From Candidatus Obscuribacter sp. (GTDB lineage Bacteria; Cyanobacteriota; Vampirovibrionia; Obscuribacterales; Obscuribacteraceae), in assembly GCA_016712465.1 (NCBI GenBank), contig JADJQZ010000001.1:4650001-4714000 (forward strand): a stretch of DNA of 64,000 bases. Direction: 5' to 3'. This document shows, piece by piece, positions 8,933 to 18,269 of the stretch. Each line of letters begins with the position of its first letter. Positions within the stretch are counted from its first letter, which is position 1. Position numbers and translations under genes: made by a program. The notes beneath the pieces are model-generated. The model saw only the letters and a list, made by a program, of their open reading frames with translations, searched no databases and was not told the DNA's origin.

Positions 8933-10663
8933 ATGAATGCAAGGCTTAAAGCTTGCCTGGCGCTAATGCTGACTCTGGCATTTAATCTTGAAAGCGCCGT
9001 TATAAATCAAGTGAGCGCCCAGCCTCAGGTGGGATTCAGCGCCACCCCGACCAGACCCAAGCTGGTGGTCATGCTGGTTGCCGACAAAATGCCCTACGGC
9101 AGCCTTCTGCGTTACCAGGACAAGATGGGTAACGGCGGCCTCAAATTCCTGACGGAAGCCGGCGCTAATTTCGTCAACTGCACTTATTCCCAGGCCGCTA
9201 CCTTCAGCGCCTGCGGCAATGCCACCATCGCCACCGGCGCCGGTCCCTGGGCCAACGGCATCATCGCCGATCAATGGTATGACCGCCGCAAAGGTAAAGC
9301 TATAAGCTGCGTCTTCGATGAAAACACCCAGATGACAGGCGCCAATGCCCCGGCCGGTAGTTCCAAACTTCTGAAGGGCACAACCATCGGCGATGAATTT
9401 AAACTGGCTACCAATGGACGCGCCAAAGTTATTTCCCTGGCGGTCTCCGACAGCCAGGCCATGCTCCTGGGCGGTCGCCTGGCGAACATCGCCCTCTGGT
9501 TCGACGTCAAGACCGGCAATTTCGTCACCTCTTCCCAATACAGCCGCGACCTGCCGAACTGGGTCAAGGCTTACAACGACACCAGACCGGCCGAGCGCTA
9601 CACAGCCAAACCCTGGTTGAGACTTTTGCCGGAAACCCAGTACGGTGTCTCAACCCGTGATGATTACACCCACGAGCGACCCCTGGTGGGAGACGGCAAA
9701 GCCTTCCCCCATATGATCAACACACCGGTACCAGGCGAAGGCGCTTACTCCACCCTGGCCGTCACGCCCATGGCCAATCAGATGGTCTTTGATCTGGCCA
9801 GAGAAGCGGTGGAGAAAGAAAGTCTTGGCAATCACACTGATACCGACCTTCTCGTGGTCGGACTTTCAGCCGGGGATAAACTGATCTCCTACTTCGGTCC
9901 GGCTTCCCAGGAAGCGCAGGACCTGGTCTTGCGCATGGACCAGGGGCTGAGCGGCTTGCTTTCTTATCTTGATCAAAAAGTTGGTCTGGGAAATTGCCTG
10001 ATCGCCTTCACCGCCAGTAGTGGCGCTCAACAGATTCCGGAATTTTCAAAAGAACGCGGACTGGACGGCGGCCGCATCGATGCCAAAACCTTCAAGACCT
10101 TCCTCGATACCAGCCTCGATAACAGACTGGGAGCGGACGACTGGATTGAATCCTTCGAACCGCCCTACGTGCATTTGAACTTTGCTGCCATCGACAAAAA
10201 CAAATACAGACAACCTGATGTTGAAGCACTTTGCGCCAAAGTTGCCCACTCCGTTCCGGGCATCGCGGAAGTGATCACCACCGCCCAACTCTATTCCAAT
10301 CAGGTTCCAAGCGGTCCCTACGGCGAAGGTGTGAGACGCAGCTACTTCTGGGAAAGAAGCGGCGAGCTCTATGTAGTTCCGAAACCGGGCTTCATCTTCT
10401 CCAGCGAAAGCAATGGAACCGCCAGTGGTTCGCCCTACAGCGCCGATGCCCAGGTACCCATGGTGCTCTACGGTTTCGGCATCCAGGGCGGTCGCTATGG
10501 TCAGGCCGTCACCCCGGCCGATCTCGCCCCTACCATCGCCGCCCTCACCGGCACCCAGGCGCCGTCCCTCTGCGACGGCAAACCTCTGGCGCCGGCCCTG
10601 GCCCAGACCGTTGGACCGGTGAGACCCCGTGGGCAGGAAGCTGGTCCCGCCGCAGCCCAATAA
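8933..10663 (+). CDS. PafA-like alkaline phosphatase family protein, probably catalytically impaired
   Basis: 576 residues from ATG 8933, with GGGGAG eight bases upstream. It begins with a signal peptide (about residues 1-30, ending near 'VSAQ'), so it is exported. The fold signature matches PafA-type alkaline phosphatases: 'KLVVMLVADKM', 'TIATGAGPWANGIIADQWYDR', 'GLSGLLSYLDQKVG' and a final 'TPADLAPTIAALTG'. In active PafA enzymes the metal site is built by Asp residues and three His. Here the nucleophile position reads Ser ('ATFSACGN'), the D-x-x-x-H motif reads 'GDKLISYFGP', the DH pair reads 'TASSG' and the last His reads 'TASGSPY'. Four of the expected ligands are therefore Ser. A binding or regulatory role is more likely than hydrolysis. 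Followed 40 bp later by polA. Confidence 0.75.
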   Translation: MNARLKACLALMLTLAFNLESAVINQVSAQPQVGFSATPTRPKLVVMLVADKMPYGSLLRYQDKMGNGGLKFLTEAGANFVNCTYSQAATFSACGNATIATGAGPWANGIIADQWYDRRKGKAISCVFDENTQMTGANAPAGSSKLLKGTTIGDEFKLATNGRAKVISLAVSDSQAMLLGGRLANIALWFDVKTGNFVTSSQYSRDLPNWVKAYNDTRPAERYTAKPWLRLLPETQYGVSTRDDYTHERPLVGDGKAFPHMINTPVPGEGAYSTLAVTPMANQMVFDLAREAVEKESLGNHTDTDLLVVGLSAGDKLISYFGPASQEAQDLVLRMDQGLSGLLSYLDQKVGLGNCLIAFTASSGAQQIPEFSKERGLDGGRIDAKTFKTFLDTSLDNRLGADDWIESFEPPYVHLNFAAIDKNKYRQPDVEALCAKVAHSVPGIAEVITTAQLYSNQVPSGPYGEGVRRSYFWERSGELYVVPKPGFIFSSESNGTASGSPYSADAQVPMVLYGFGIQGGRYGQAVTPADLAPTIAALTGTQAPSLCDGKPLAPALAQTVGPVRPRGQEAGPAAAQ

Positions 10664-10703
10664 CCGAAAGCTAAGCTAGAAAAACAAGAGAGGAAAATTT
10701 GCC

Positions 10704-13700
10704 GTGGACGAAGCAAAGACACTGGTGCTGGTGGATGGAAGTTCGCTTGCCTTTCGCTCTTTCTACGCCATGTTCAAATCAGGATTGAGAGCCAAGGACG
10801 GCACCCCCACCGGTGCCGTGCACGGCTTTTTCGCCTCCCTCTTCGACTTGATTGAGAAGCAGAGGCCGGACATGCTGGCAGTTTGCTTCGACCTTTCCGA
10901 TCCGACATTTCGCCACGAAGAGTTTCAAGACTACAAAGCCAACCGCGCCGAAATGCCGGACGAACTGGCCCAACAATGGCCCATCATCAAAGAAGGCGTC
11001 AAGGTTCTGGAAATACCGCTCTATGAGTTATCCGGTTGGGAAGCCGACGATGTTATCGGCACCGTAGCCAAACAAGCGGAAGAAAAAGGTATGCGCGTCA
11101 TCATCCTCACCGGTGACCAGGATGCCTTCCAGCTACTGGCCGGCGAGAAAGACAACATCGAAGTGCTGATGCCCTCCAAAGGCGAATTGACAACATATAA
11201 GCGCGACAAAGTCTTTGAAAAGTTAGGGGTCTACCCCGAGCAGATTACCGACTACAAAGGTCTTTGTGGCGACAAATCGGACAACATTCCCGGCGTCAAA
11301 GGGATAGGGGAAGTAACCGCCGCCAAGCTTCTCGCTGCCCACGGCACCATCGAAAATATTTACGAGCATCTGGACGAAATCAAATCTGCTTCGGTCAAAC
11401 AAAAACTTATAGACGGCAGGCAGAGTGCCTTCGACAGTAAGAGACTGGCCACCATTCGTCTTGACGTTCCCCTCGACTTCGATTTCGACCATTGTCTGCT
11501 CACCATGCCCGAACTGAGTGCCGTCAGTGAATACTTCCAGCGCTTGAACTTTCGCACCCTCACCGCACGCATACCCAGGGTGCTGGCGCGCTTTGCGGCC
11601 GATGGCACCTTGGGTATGCCCGAATTACCACCTGTAAAAGAACCGGTAGCCGTGCAAGCGGTTAGAAGCGAAGAAGCTACGGCCATGACCAAGGGCGGAC
11701 AGTTGACCCTCTTTCCGGCCATGAAAGAGGGCGGCAATTTCAATCGCGAGCTGGCTGCCCTGGCAGAGGGCGGGCGCGGTCGAATGGTCACCGTCAAACG
11801 CCCCCAGATAGAAGTGACCATCGCCCCTATGCCCGAACCTCAGGTGGTGACAAGCGAAGCCGAGCTGGAAGCCCTTCTCAATGATTTGCGCCGGCAATCA
11901 GTTATCTCCATCGACCTGGAAACCACAAGCGTCAACTCCCTCGATACGGAAATAGTAGGATGGGCCATCAGTTTTGACGAAACCCTCAAACTGGCCGTCG
12001 ACGAAAAAGGGTTGAAGACGCTGGCTGCCAAAGACACCAGTTTCAGTACCGCCCATATCAAGGCTGCCTATATTCCGGTACGCCACCAGATTACCGGCGG
12101 CAAAGCCCAGCTCGACCCGGCTTATGTAGTCGAGAAGCTGAAGCCCATTCTGGAAGACCCAAATGTTGGCAAAATCGCCCAGAACGCCAAGTTCGAAATG
12201 AATGTTCTCTCTTTAGTGGGTATCAAACTCAACTGTGTCGTCTTCGATCCGATGCTGGCTAGCTACATCGACAATCCCGACAATAAACACGGTCTCAAAG
12301 ATCAAGCCGACCGCATTCTCAATTACAAGATGGTGCGCATCAGCGAACTTATTGGCACCGGCAAGAAGCAAATTTCCATCGACATGGTGCCTCTGGAGCA
12401 AGTGGCTCCCTATGCCGCCGACGATGCCAGGCTGACCCTGGAGTTGGCCAGATATTATGGTCAGACCATGGACGAAGAGCAACTCTACTTGCTCTACGAA
12501 ATGGAGCTGCCACTATGCGTGGTGCTGGCCAAAATGGAACAAACCGGCATCGCCCTCGACCTTCCCTATCTCTCCGCCCTCTCCACAGAGCTAGCCAGTG
12601 AACTGGCCCGGCTGGAGACGGAAATATACAAACACGCCGGCCACGGCTTCAACATCAATTCCACCCAACAATTGCAAAAGGTTCTTTTTGAAGAACTTGG
12701 TCTTGCCACCAAGGGTAAGACCAAGTCAAAAAGCGGCTACTCCACTGATGCCTCGGTGCTGGAAGCCCTCAAGGACGAGCATCCGATCATTGCCTGCATT
12801 CTTGAATACAGGCATATCTCAAAGCTGAGATCTACTTATGTGGATGCCCTGCCCAAGGAAATATCCAGGCGGGATGGTCGCCTGCACGGAGAGTTCAACC
12901 AGACCGTGACCAGCACCGGTCGCCTTTCTTCTTCCAATCCCAACTTGCAAAACATACCGATTCGCACAGAGATCGGCAGGCGCATCAGACGAGCTTTTGT
13001 AGCAGGCAAAGAAGACTATTCACTTATCTCAGCCGACTATTCTCAAATCGAGTTAAGGCTTTTAGCCCATATGTCGCAAGACGAGCTCTTGATAGACGCA
13101 TTTGAAAAAGACCAGGACATTCATGCCCGCACTGCCGGAGAAATTTTTGAAGTGCCCCTGGAGGAAGTAGGCGCCGATCTGAGGCGGGTGGGCAAGACCA
13201 TCAACTTTGCCCTCGTCTACCAGCAGGGAGCTTATTCCACGGCGCAAGACCTGGGCATCTCCACCAAAGAAGCCCAGGCTTTCATCGACAAGTATTTCAG
13301 CCGCTATCCCAAGGTGAAAGGCTTCTTGCAGGACACCATCGAAGAAGCAAGGGAGCACGACTACGCCAAGACCATATGGGGTCGCAAGCGTTATTTCACC
13401 CATTTGCACGACAGAAACGACAACGTACGCAAAGCCGATGAAAGAGCAGCCTGTAATGCGCCCATCCAGGGTAGCGCCGCCGACCTGGTCAAACTAGCCA
13501 TGATCAAGTTAGACCAGGAATTGAGCAAATCCGGCCTCCAGGCCAAATTGATCATGCAGGTGCACGATGAACTGATTCTGGAAGTACCCGATCAAGAGCT
13601 GGATGCTACCAGAGCCTTGCTTGGCAAAGCCATGCAGTTGGATCAACCCCTCAAGGTGCCGCTCAAAGTCGACTTCGGCGTGGCGAAAAACTGGATGGAC

Positions 13701-13709
13701 GCTAAATAG
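10704..13709 (+). CDS. polA: DNA polymerase I
   Basis: 1001 residues from a GTG start preceded by a GAGAGG-like site. Three domains are visible. The 5'-nuclease domain is at about 1-300 ('DGSSLAFRSFYAMF', 'DDVIGTVAKQAEEKG', 'GDKSDNIPGVKGIG'). A 3'-5' exonuclease-like domain is at about 390-590 ('SIDLETTS' supplies the D-x-E pair, 'YAADDARLT' the Y...D). The polymerase is from about 610 with motif A 'DYSQIELRLLAHMS' near 777, motif B 'RRVGKTINFALVYQQ' near 826 and motif C 'QVHDE' near 951. It fills gaps and removes RNA primers. Two departures from the norm are described under findings: the exo II aspartate reads Glu, and the O-helix reads ALVYQ in place of GLIYG. Confidence 0.97.
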   Translation: MDEAKTLVLVDGSSLAFRSFYAMFKSGLRAKDGTPTGAVHGFFASLFDLIEKQRPDMLAVCFDLSDPTFRHEEFQDYKANRAEMPDELAQQWPIIKEGVKVLEIPLYELSGWEADDVIGTVAKQAEEKGMRVIILTGDQDAFQLLAGEKDNIEVLMPSKGELTTYKRDKVFEKLGVYPEQITDYKGLCGDKSDNIPGVKGIGEVTAAKLLAAHGTIENIYEHLDEIKSASVKQKLIDGRQSAFDSKRLATIRLDVPLDFDFDHCLLTMPELSAVSEYFQRLNFRTLTARIPRVLARFAADGTLGMPELPPVKEPVAVQAVRSEEATAMTKGGQLTLFPAMKEGGNFNRELAALAEGGRGRMVTVKRPQIEVTIAPMPEPQVVTSEAELEALLNDLRRQSVISIDLETTSVNSLDTEIVGWAISFDETLKLAVDEKGLKTLAAKDTSFSTAHIKAAYIPVRHQITGGKAQLDPAYVVEKLKPILEDPNVGKIAQNAKFEMNVLSLVGIKLNCVVFDPMLASYIDNPDNKHGLKDQADRILNYKMVRISELIGTGKKQISIDMVPLEQVAPYAADDARLTLELARYYGQTMDEEQLYLLYEMELPLCVVLAKMEQTGIALDLPYLSALSTELASELARLETEIYKHAGHGFNINSTQQLQKVLFEELGLATKGKTKSKSGYSTDASVLEALKDEHPIIACILEYRHISKLRSTYVDALPKEISRRDGRLHGEFNQTVTSTGRLSSSNPNLQNIPIRTEIGRRIRRAFVAGKEDYSLISADYSQIELRLLAHMSQDELLIDAFEKDQDIHARTAGEIFEVPLEEVGADLRRVGKTINFALVYQQGAYSTAQDLGISTKEAQAFIDKYFSRYPKVKGFLQDTIEEAREHDYAKTIWGRKRYFTHLHDRNDNVRKADERAACNAPIQGSAADLVKLAMIKLDQELSKSGLQAKLIMQVHDELILEVPDQELDATRALLGKAMQLDQPLKVPLKVDFGVAKNWMDAK

Positions 13710-13720
13710 CCGCTGCCCAC

Positions 13721-14284
13721 TCAGCTAAACACTTGCACGCCATAGGGGCTTACGGCACTGCCTCTAGCCATGACCACATTTACATCAGCAGTGAGAGCTG
13801 CACCCGAGTCTGGCGGCGAGCCCAGGGCACCATATCGATTCATAAGCACCAGCCAATCATAGGCGGCTTCACTCTCACTGCTCAAATGCAGGCACAAGGC
13901 ATCCAGTATCGACTGGCAGAAGCGCTCTTTATCAAGACCAACATCGGGATCAAGCCCCGCATCGAAGCTCTGCCTGGAAAGTTCAAACTGCTCTCTCACC
14001 TCGGCACCCACCAGGGCCAGACCCTCGGTGGTCTCATATTGCTGCCACCAACCGGTATCGAGAAAGAAGCCGGTCAGACCGAAGCTTTTTACCCGCTCTA
14101 TCAAATCCATCAGGCAATAGCTGGCCCGCAACCAGGGAGCCGCACAGGCCAGATACTCCCGGAACAAATCGCTCTCCACAATAGCCGGGTGCATTTGCAA
14201 ATCGCGTCTTAAGAAGACCAGCCGTCTATACAACTTGTCTGCCAGTCGCCTACCGGAATTCAACTCTTGCCCGTTTGCATACAT
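13721..14284 (-). CDS. Hypothetical protein, 187 residues
   Basis: ATG start. The protein is soluble, mostly helical and rich in aromatic and Leu residues ('ADKLYRRLVFLRRDLQMHP', 'WLVLMNRYG'), with no signal peptide, membrane segment or familiar motif. It converges with polA, with a 12-bp gap. The upstream neighbour on the same strand is the APC permease, about 106 bp away, so cotranscription is possible. I do not recognise a family. Confidence 0.55.
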   Translation of the reverse strand: MYANGQELNSGRRLADKLYRRLVFLRRDLQMHPAIVESDLFREYLACAAPWLRASYCLMDLIERVKSFGLTGFFLDTGWWQQYETTEGLALVGAEVREQFELSRQSFDAGLDPDVGLDKERFCQSILDALCLHLSSESEAAYDWLVLMNRYGALGSPPDSGAALTADVNVVMARGSAVSPYGVQVFS

Positions 14285-14390
14285 AAAATATTCCCGCCAT
14301 ATTGACCAGCGCCATTATGCGGCGCCAGACGTGACTAAAGCGTGGCATTGTATTGCGGGAAATACGAGAAGGTCTGAAAGTCTGACACTC

Positions 14391-15806
14391 TCAGGAATTG
14401 ACCGGTTCTGCCTCGGAAGCCCTGGCGGCAGCACGGGATTTGCCCAGTTTGCTGTTCTTGAAGCCGTAGAAGAAGTAGATCAAAAGACCCACAGGCAGCG
14501 TAATACTGTAAACCCTGAGCACCATGGGCTCTAGATTGAAAGCCAGTATGGAACAGCCCACCGCACCCAAAATAGCAATAATAGGATGGACCAGCTTCAA
14601 GCGGAGCGCACCAAGGCAGACCAACACAAAAGCCACCAGGGTGCCAAGCACCATCATATCGGCGATACTGCCGAAGGGCACAAAGCCGGCTATGGCAGCC
14701 ACGATAATACCGTTCAAGATAATTCCCAACACTGGATTACCTTTGGAAGTCTTCTGAAAAACAGGAGGGAGGAGACCGTCTTCGGCCATATTCTTGAAGA
14801 TACGAGGACCGCCCATACAGAAAACCAGAAGCACGTTGAAAATTCCCAGCACGGCACCAAAAGAGATGAAGACCGAAGTCCAACCCTCGCCCACGCTGGC
14901 CAGAAGCTTAGCCAGGGGCGCAGCCGCTTCCGTGCCGACAAAGAGTTCGTTAGGATGCCCGTTTATGGTGCAGGGGGCAAGACCGGTTGCTACGGCCATT
15001 ACCGATATATAGAGGAAGGCCACGATGCCCACGCACCAGTAGGTGGCCATTCTCGTGTCTTTAAGACTCTTTGATTCGCGGGCGAAGGTATAGAGCGCAT
15101 CGAAACCCACATAAGGGAAAACTGCTGTGGCAGCCCCTTTCAACACACCTTCGAAACCATGGGGCATGAAAGGGAACCAATTTTGCGGATTGACATGCCT
15201 GATACCAAAGCCAAGAAACATGACCAGCAAAGTCATTTTCAAGAGCACCAGGAAGAAATTGAGCTTGGCGGACTTGCTGACGCCCCCTAGAAGCAAAATA
15301 GTAGAAACCAGGAAGATAACACCTATAGCAATGATATTGACGCCAAAGTGAAACTGCCCGGCATGATCGATCACGGGACCACACCAGAAGGGATCTATTT
15401 TCAAGCCCGTGGCATTCTTCAGGTATTCGCCCCAGGCAATGGAGACGGCGGAAGCACCAAAGCTGTATTCAAGAAAGAGACCGAAAGCCACGATCCAGGC
15501 CATCACTTCGCCGATGGAATAATAAACATAGCTGTAGGCGGAAACACCATGGGGCACCTTGACCGAGAATTTCTCGTAGCAGATGGCCACGATCATAATC
15601 ACAATGCCGGTAATCACGAAGGATAGAATGCCCGCCGGCCCTGCTTTGCCGGCGATAATGCCGGGCATGGCGAAGATACCGGCACCGATGGTGGCACCAA
15701 TGCCAAGGGCCGTGAGCATGAGCCAACCCAGGTGCTTCGGCGTATCGGCGGCGGCACCGAAATCAGCATCTGTGGTACGGCGCATCAGCGTTGTCAACAG
15801 CGACAT
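14391..15806 (-). CDS. APC-family amino acid permease
   Basis: 471 residues with about 12 hydrophobic segments. The first carries 'LMLTALGIGATIGAGIFAMPG', the conserved unwound helix-1 motif of the amino acid-polyamine-organocation superfamily. Other landmarks are 'VFPYVGFDALYTFARESK' in helix 6 and 'GGPRIFKNMAEDGLLP' after helix 8, which fit the cationic amino acid transporter/YfnA subgroup. It would import an amino acid with a cation across the inner membrane. The substrate cannot be told from sequence alone. The C-terminus is a short basic tail. Transcribed divergently from the hydroxyacyl-CoA dehydrogenase gene, with a 90-bp gap. Confidence 0.88.
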   Translation of the reverse strand: MSLLTTLMRRTTDADFGAAADTPKHLGWLMLTALGIGATIGAGIFAMPGIIAGKAGPAGILSFVITGIVIMIVAICYEKFSVKVPHGVSAYSYVYYSIGEVMAWIVAFGLFLEYSFGASAVSIAWGEYLKNATGLKIDPFWCGPVIDHAGQFHFGVNIIAIGVIFLVSTILLLGGVSKSAKLNFFLVLLKMTLLVMFLGFGIRHVNPQNWFPFMPHGFEGVLKGAATAVFPYVGFDALYTFARESKSLKDTRMATYWCVGIVAFLYISVMAVATGLAPCTINGHPNELFVGTEAAAPLAKLLASVGEGWTSVFISFGAVLGIFNVLLVFCMGGPRIFKNMAEDGLLPPVFQKTSKGNPVLGIILNGIIVAAIAGFVPFGSIADMMVLGTLVAFVLVCLGALRLKLVHPIIAILGAVGCSILAFNLEPMVLRVYSITLPVGLLIYFFYGFKNSKLGKSRAAARASEAEPVNS

Positions 15807-15896
15807 ATACTAATTCCTTACGATTTGGCGAGCCTGCGAAACAAAAATGCTAGCATAGCGCCAAATTTCCTTCTTTTATAGCAGTGAGGCTTTTAA

Positions 15897-17177
15897 ATGA
15901 GAGTACTCAGAGCAGCAGTTGTAGGCGCCGGAGCCATGGGCAGCGGCATTGCATGCGTTCTCAGCCAGTGCGGTATCGAAGTTTTGCTCAAAGATGTCGA
16001 GCAGCAAGCTGTAGACCGTGGTCTTGGCAATATCAAAAGAATGTACGACTCCCGTGTCAAAAAGGGCGTCAATACCCAGGAAGAGGCTGACAAGCTCCTG
16101 GCCCTGGTGAAGGGGACCACTTCTTATGATGATTTTAAGAACGTAGACCTGGTCATCGAAGCGGCCTTCGAAGAAATTTCAGTCAAGCTGGACATATTTA
16201 AGACCCTTGACGAAATCTGCCCCAAAAAAGCCATCCTGGCCACCAATACCTCTGCTCTTTCCGTCTCGGAAATAGCCGCCGCCACCAGTCGTCCCGAGAA
16301 AGTGCTGGGCATGCACTTTTTCAACCCGGCCCAGTTCATGAAGCTGGTCGAGGTCATCCCCGGCGTACATACCTCTGAAGAGACGGTCAAGACGGCTATG
16401 GACCTCTGCCTGGAAATGGGCAAAACTCCCGTCAAAGTTGACGAGTGCCCGGGCTTCCTGGTCAATCGCGTACTCTTCACTTATATGAACGAAGCCCTCT
16501 ACATGCTGCAGGAAGGCACGGCCACCATCGAAGAAATCGACGCCAAGGCCGTTGAGTTTGGTCTGCCCATGGGTCCCTTCGCCCTCTTCGACATGACCGG
16601 TATCGATGTCTGCGCCCATGTCACGGAGTTTCTCTTCAAGCAATACGGAGAACGCTTCTCGCCGTCGCCCCTGCTAGCCAAAATGGTAAAAGCCAAGCAA
16701 CTGGGTCAAAAGACCGGCGCCGGCTTCTTCATGCACGACAAAGCCGTACCGGCGAAAGGCGAAGCCAAGCAAGTCAACCCGAAGGTAGCCGAGCTGGTAA
16801 AAGAAGCCAACAAAGAAACTCCCCTCAAGAAATCGAGCCGCAGCTTCGATGGTTTGAGACTGATTCTGCCCATGCTCAACGAAGCTATCTACTGCCTGCA
16901 AGAAGGCGTTGTCGATGTGCAAGACATCGACCTGGCCATGCAAAACGGTTGCGGCTTCAAGAAAGGGCTGGTTGCTCTGGCCGACGAGAAAGGACTCAGT
17001 TTCTGCCTCGATGAGCTGAACGCCTATGCTACCTCCGGCGGTACCTATGCCTCAGCCGCTAACAGCAAAGAAGTCCTGAACGAGCGCTTCAGACCGTCCT
17101 GGCTCTTGAGCAAACTAGTGGGTGCCAAAATGCACAAACTGAGCGAATACGGTAAGAAACCCGCCTGCGTAAGCTAA
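15897..17177 (+). CDS. 3-hydroxyacyl-CoA dehydrogenase
   Basis: 426 residues. An N-terminal Rossmann domain opens with 'VVGAGAMGSGIACVLSQ' (residues 8-24) for NAD, with 'NTSALSVSEIA' and 'GMHFFNPAQFMKLVEVI', the HFFNP motif bearing the catalytic His. Two copies of the helical C-terminal domain follow, the first starting 'CPGFLVNRVLFTYMNEA' and the second 'DGLRLILPMLNEAIYCLQEG'. This is the dehydrogenase half of FadB-type proteins without the enoyl-CoA hydratase domain. It oxidises 3-hydroxyacyl-CoA in fatty-acid beta-oxidation, or in reverse could feed PHA or butyrate chemistry. It is followed 23 bp later by an AI-2E family permease on the same strand. Confidence 0.92.
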   Translation: MRVLRAAVVGAGAMGSGIACVLSQCGIEVLLKDVEQQAVDRGLGNIKRMYDSRVKKGVNTQEEADKLLALVKGTTSYDDFKNVDLVIEAAFEEISVKLDIFKTLDEICPKKAILATNTSALSVSEIAAATSRPEKVLGMHFFNPAQFMKLVEVIPGVHTSEETVKTAMDLCLEMGKTPVKVDECPGFLVNRVLFTYMNEALYMLQEGTATIEEIDAKAVEFGLPMGPFALFDMTGIDVCAHVTEFLFKQYGERFSPSPLLAKMVKAKQLGQKTGAGFFMHDKAVPAKGEAKQVNPKVAELVKEANKETPLKKSSRSFDGLRLILPMLNEAIYCLQEGVVDVQDIDLAMQNGCGFKKGLVALADEKGLSFCLDELNAYATSGGTYASAANSKEVLNERFRPSWLLSKLVGAKMHKLSEYGKKPACVS

Positions 17178-17200
17178 CCTAGAAAGGCTGAACATACTCC

Positions 17201-18268
17201 ATGTTCAAATGGCTCTTTGTACTGCTCCTCTTCTGGTTCCTCTACTTTATCCGAGAGGTCTTTCCTCCGTTTATCGTAGGCGCGATCATTGCTTACCTGC
17301 TTTTGCCATTGGTAAATCAGGTCAGCACCACCTTTCGCATCAGACCGGGCCTGGCCGTCGGTATCATCTATATCGGCGCCCTGGCCCTTATTGTGGGTGC
17401 CAGCACCTGGTTCGGCCAGTCCATCATGGAGCAATTCTCTGCTCTTGCCGCCCAGCGCAAGGACATCATCACAAGCCTGGTGCAGCAGATCTCGGACGGC
17501 TTTCACTGGCAGTTGGACGTAGAAAAAACAGCGGAAGAGCTGACCAGCAGTATCGAGCAAAACGTCGGCTCACCGGAAGAAATAGTGCACCTGGGCGGAC
17601 TCCTATCTAAGAGTCTGCTTTCGGTTTTGGTCTGTATCGTATCCTCGATTTATTTACTGATAGACAGCCGTTCCGTCGGTCAGTTCTGCCTGCGCTTCAT
17701 TCCTGAAGAAAAGCACGAGGCCGTGAAGAAACTCTCTTCCCAGGTCAATGTCATGCTCAGCAAATATGTGCGCGGTCAGATCTTCCTGGTGGTGCTGATG
17801 TCGGGCGTAGCCTACGGCATCTTGCATTTCTGGCTCAATATCAAATACGCCGGGCCGATAGCTATCCTGAGCGGTTTCCTGGAGATTATTCCAGTCCTGG
17901 GACCCTTCTTTGCCATCACCATTGCCACCATTGTCGGTGTGTCGCAGCAAGGCGTACATGTAGCGGTCTTCATCATTCTGGGCTACTGGATCGCCCGCCT
18001 GGTGGAAGATTACGTGGTAGTGCCCCGCTTCATCGGTCATGCGGTGGAACTGCATCCCCTGGCCATTATCTTCGCCGTGCTCTGCGGCGAAGTCATGGCC
18101 GGCGCGCTCGGCATGCTCATCGCCATTCCCGTGGCCGCTTCCATCAAGGAAATACTGGACTTTTTCTATCCGCCGGCCGGCAAAGAAGGCTACCACGCCT
18201 TCATGAGAGAAAAGGAAGCAGCGGTGGCGGTAGAAAGCGCACCGGCGGCAGAGAAGCCTGAAGCCTGA
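17201..18268 (+). CDS. AI-2E family transporter (PerM/TqsA-like)
   Basis: 355 residues. N-terminal membrane helices are followed by a helical soluble segment (about residues 75-125) and then a C-terminal cluster with 'GILHFWLNIKYAGPIAILSGFLEIIPVLGPFFAI'-type sequence. The 'G.LE.IP.LGP' motif is diagnostic of this family, as is 'ARLVEDYVVVPRFIGHAVELHPLAII' further on. Members export autoinducer-2 or move ions such as Na+/H+, and the substrate here is unknown. The last 35 residues are polar and Ala/Glu-rich. The spacing to the dehydrogenase gene upstream suggests one transcript. It converges with the exchanger gene, with a single base between stop codons. Confidence 0.9.
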   Translation: MFKWLFVLLLFWFLYFIREVFPPFIVGAIIAYLLLPLVNQVSTTFRIRPGLAVGIIYIGALALIVGASTWFGQSIMEQFSALAAQRKDIITSLVQQISDGFHWQLDVEKTAEELTSSIEQNVGSPEEIVHLGGLLSKSLLSVLVCIVSSIYLLIDSRSVGQFCLRFIPEEKHEAVKKLSSQVNVMLSKYVRGQIFLVVLMSGVAYGILHFWLNIKYAGPIAILSGFLEIIPVLGPFFAITIATIVGVSQQGVHVAVFIILGYWIARLVEDYVVVPRFIGHAVELHPLAIIFAVLCGEVMAGALGMLIAIPVAASIKEILDFFYPPAGKEGYHAFMREKEAAVAVESAPAAEKPEA

Positions 18269-18269
18269 G

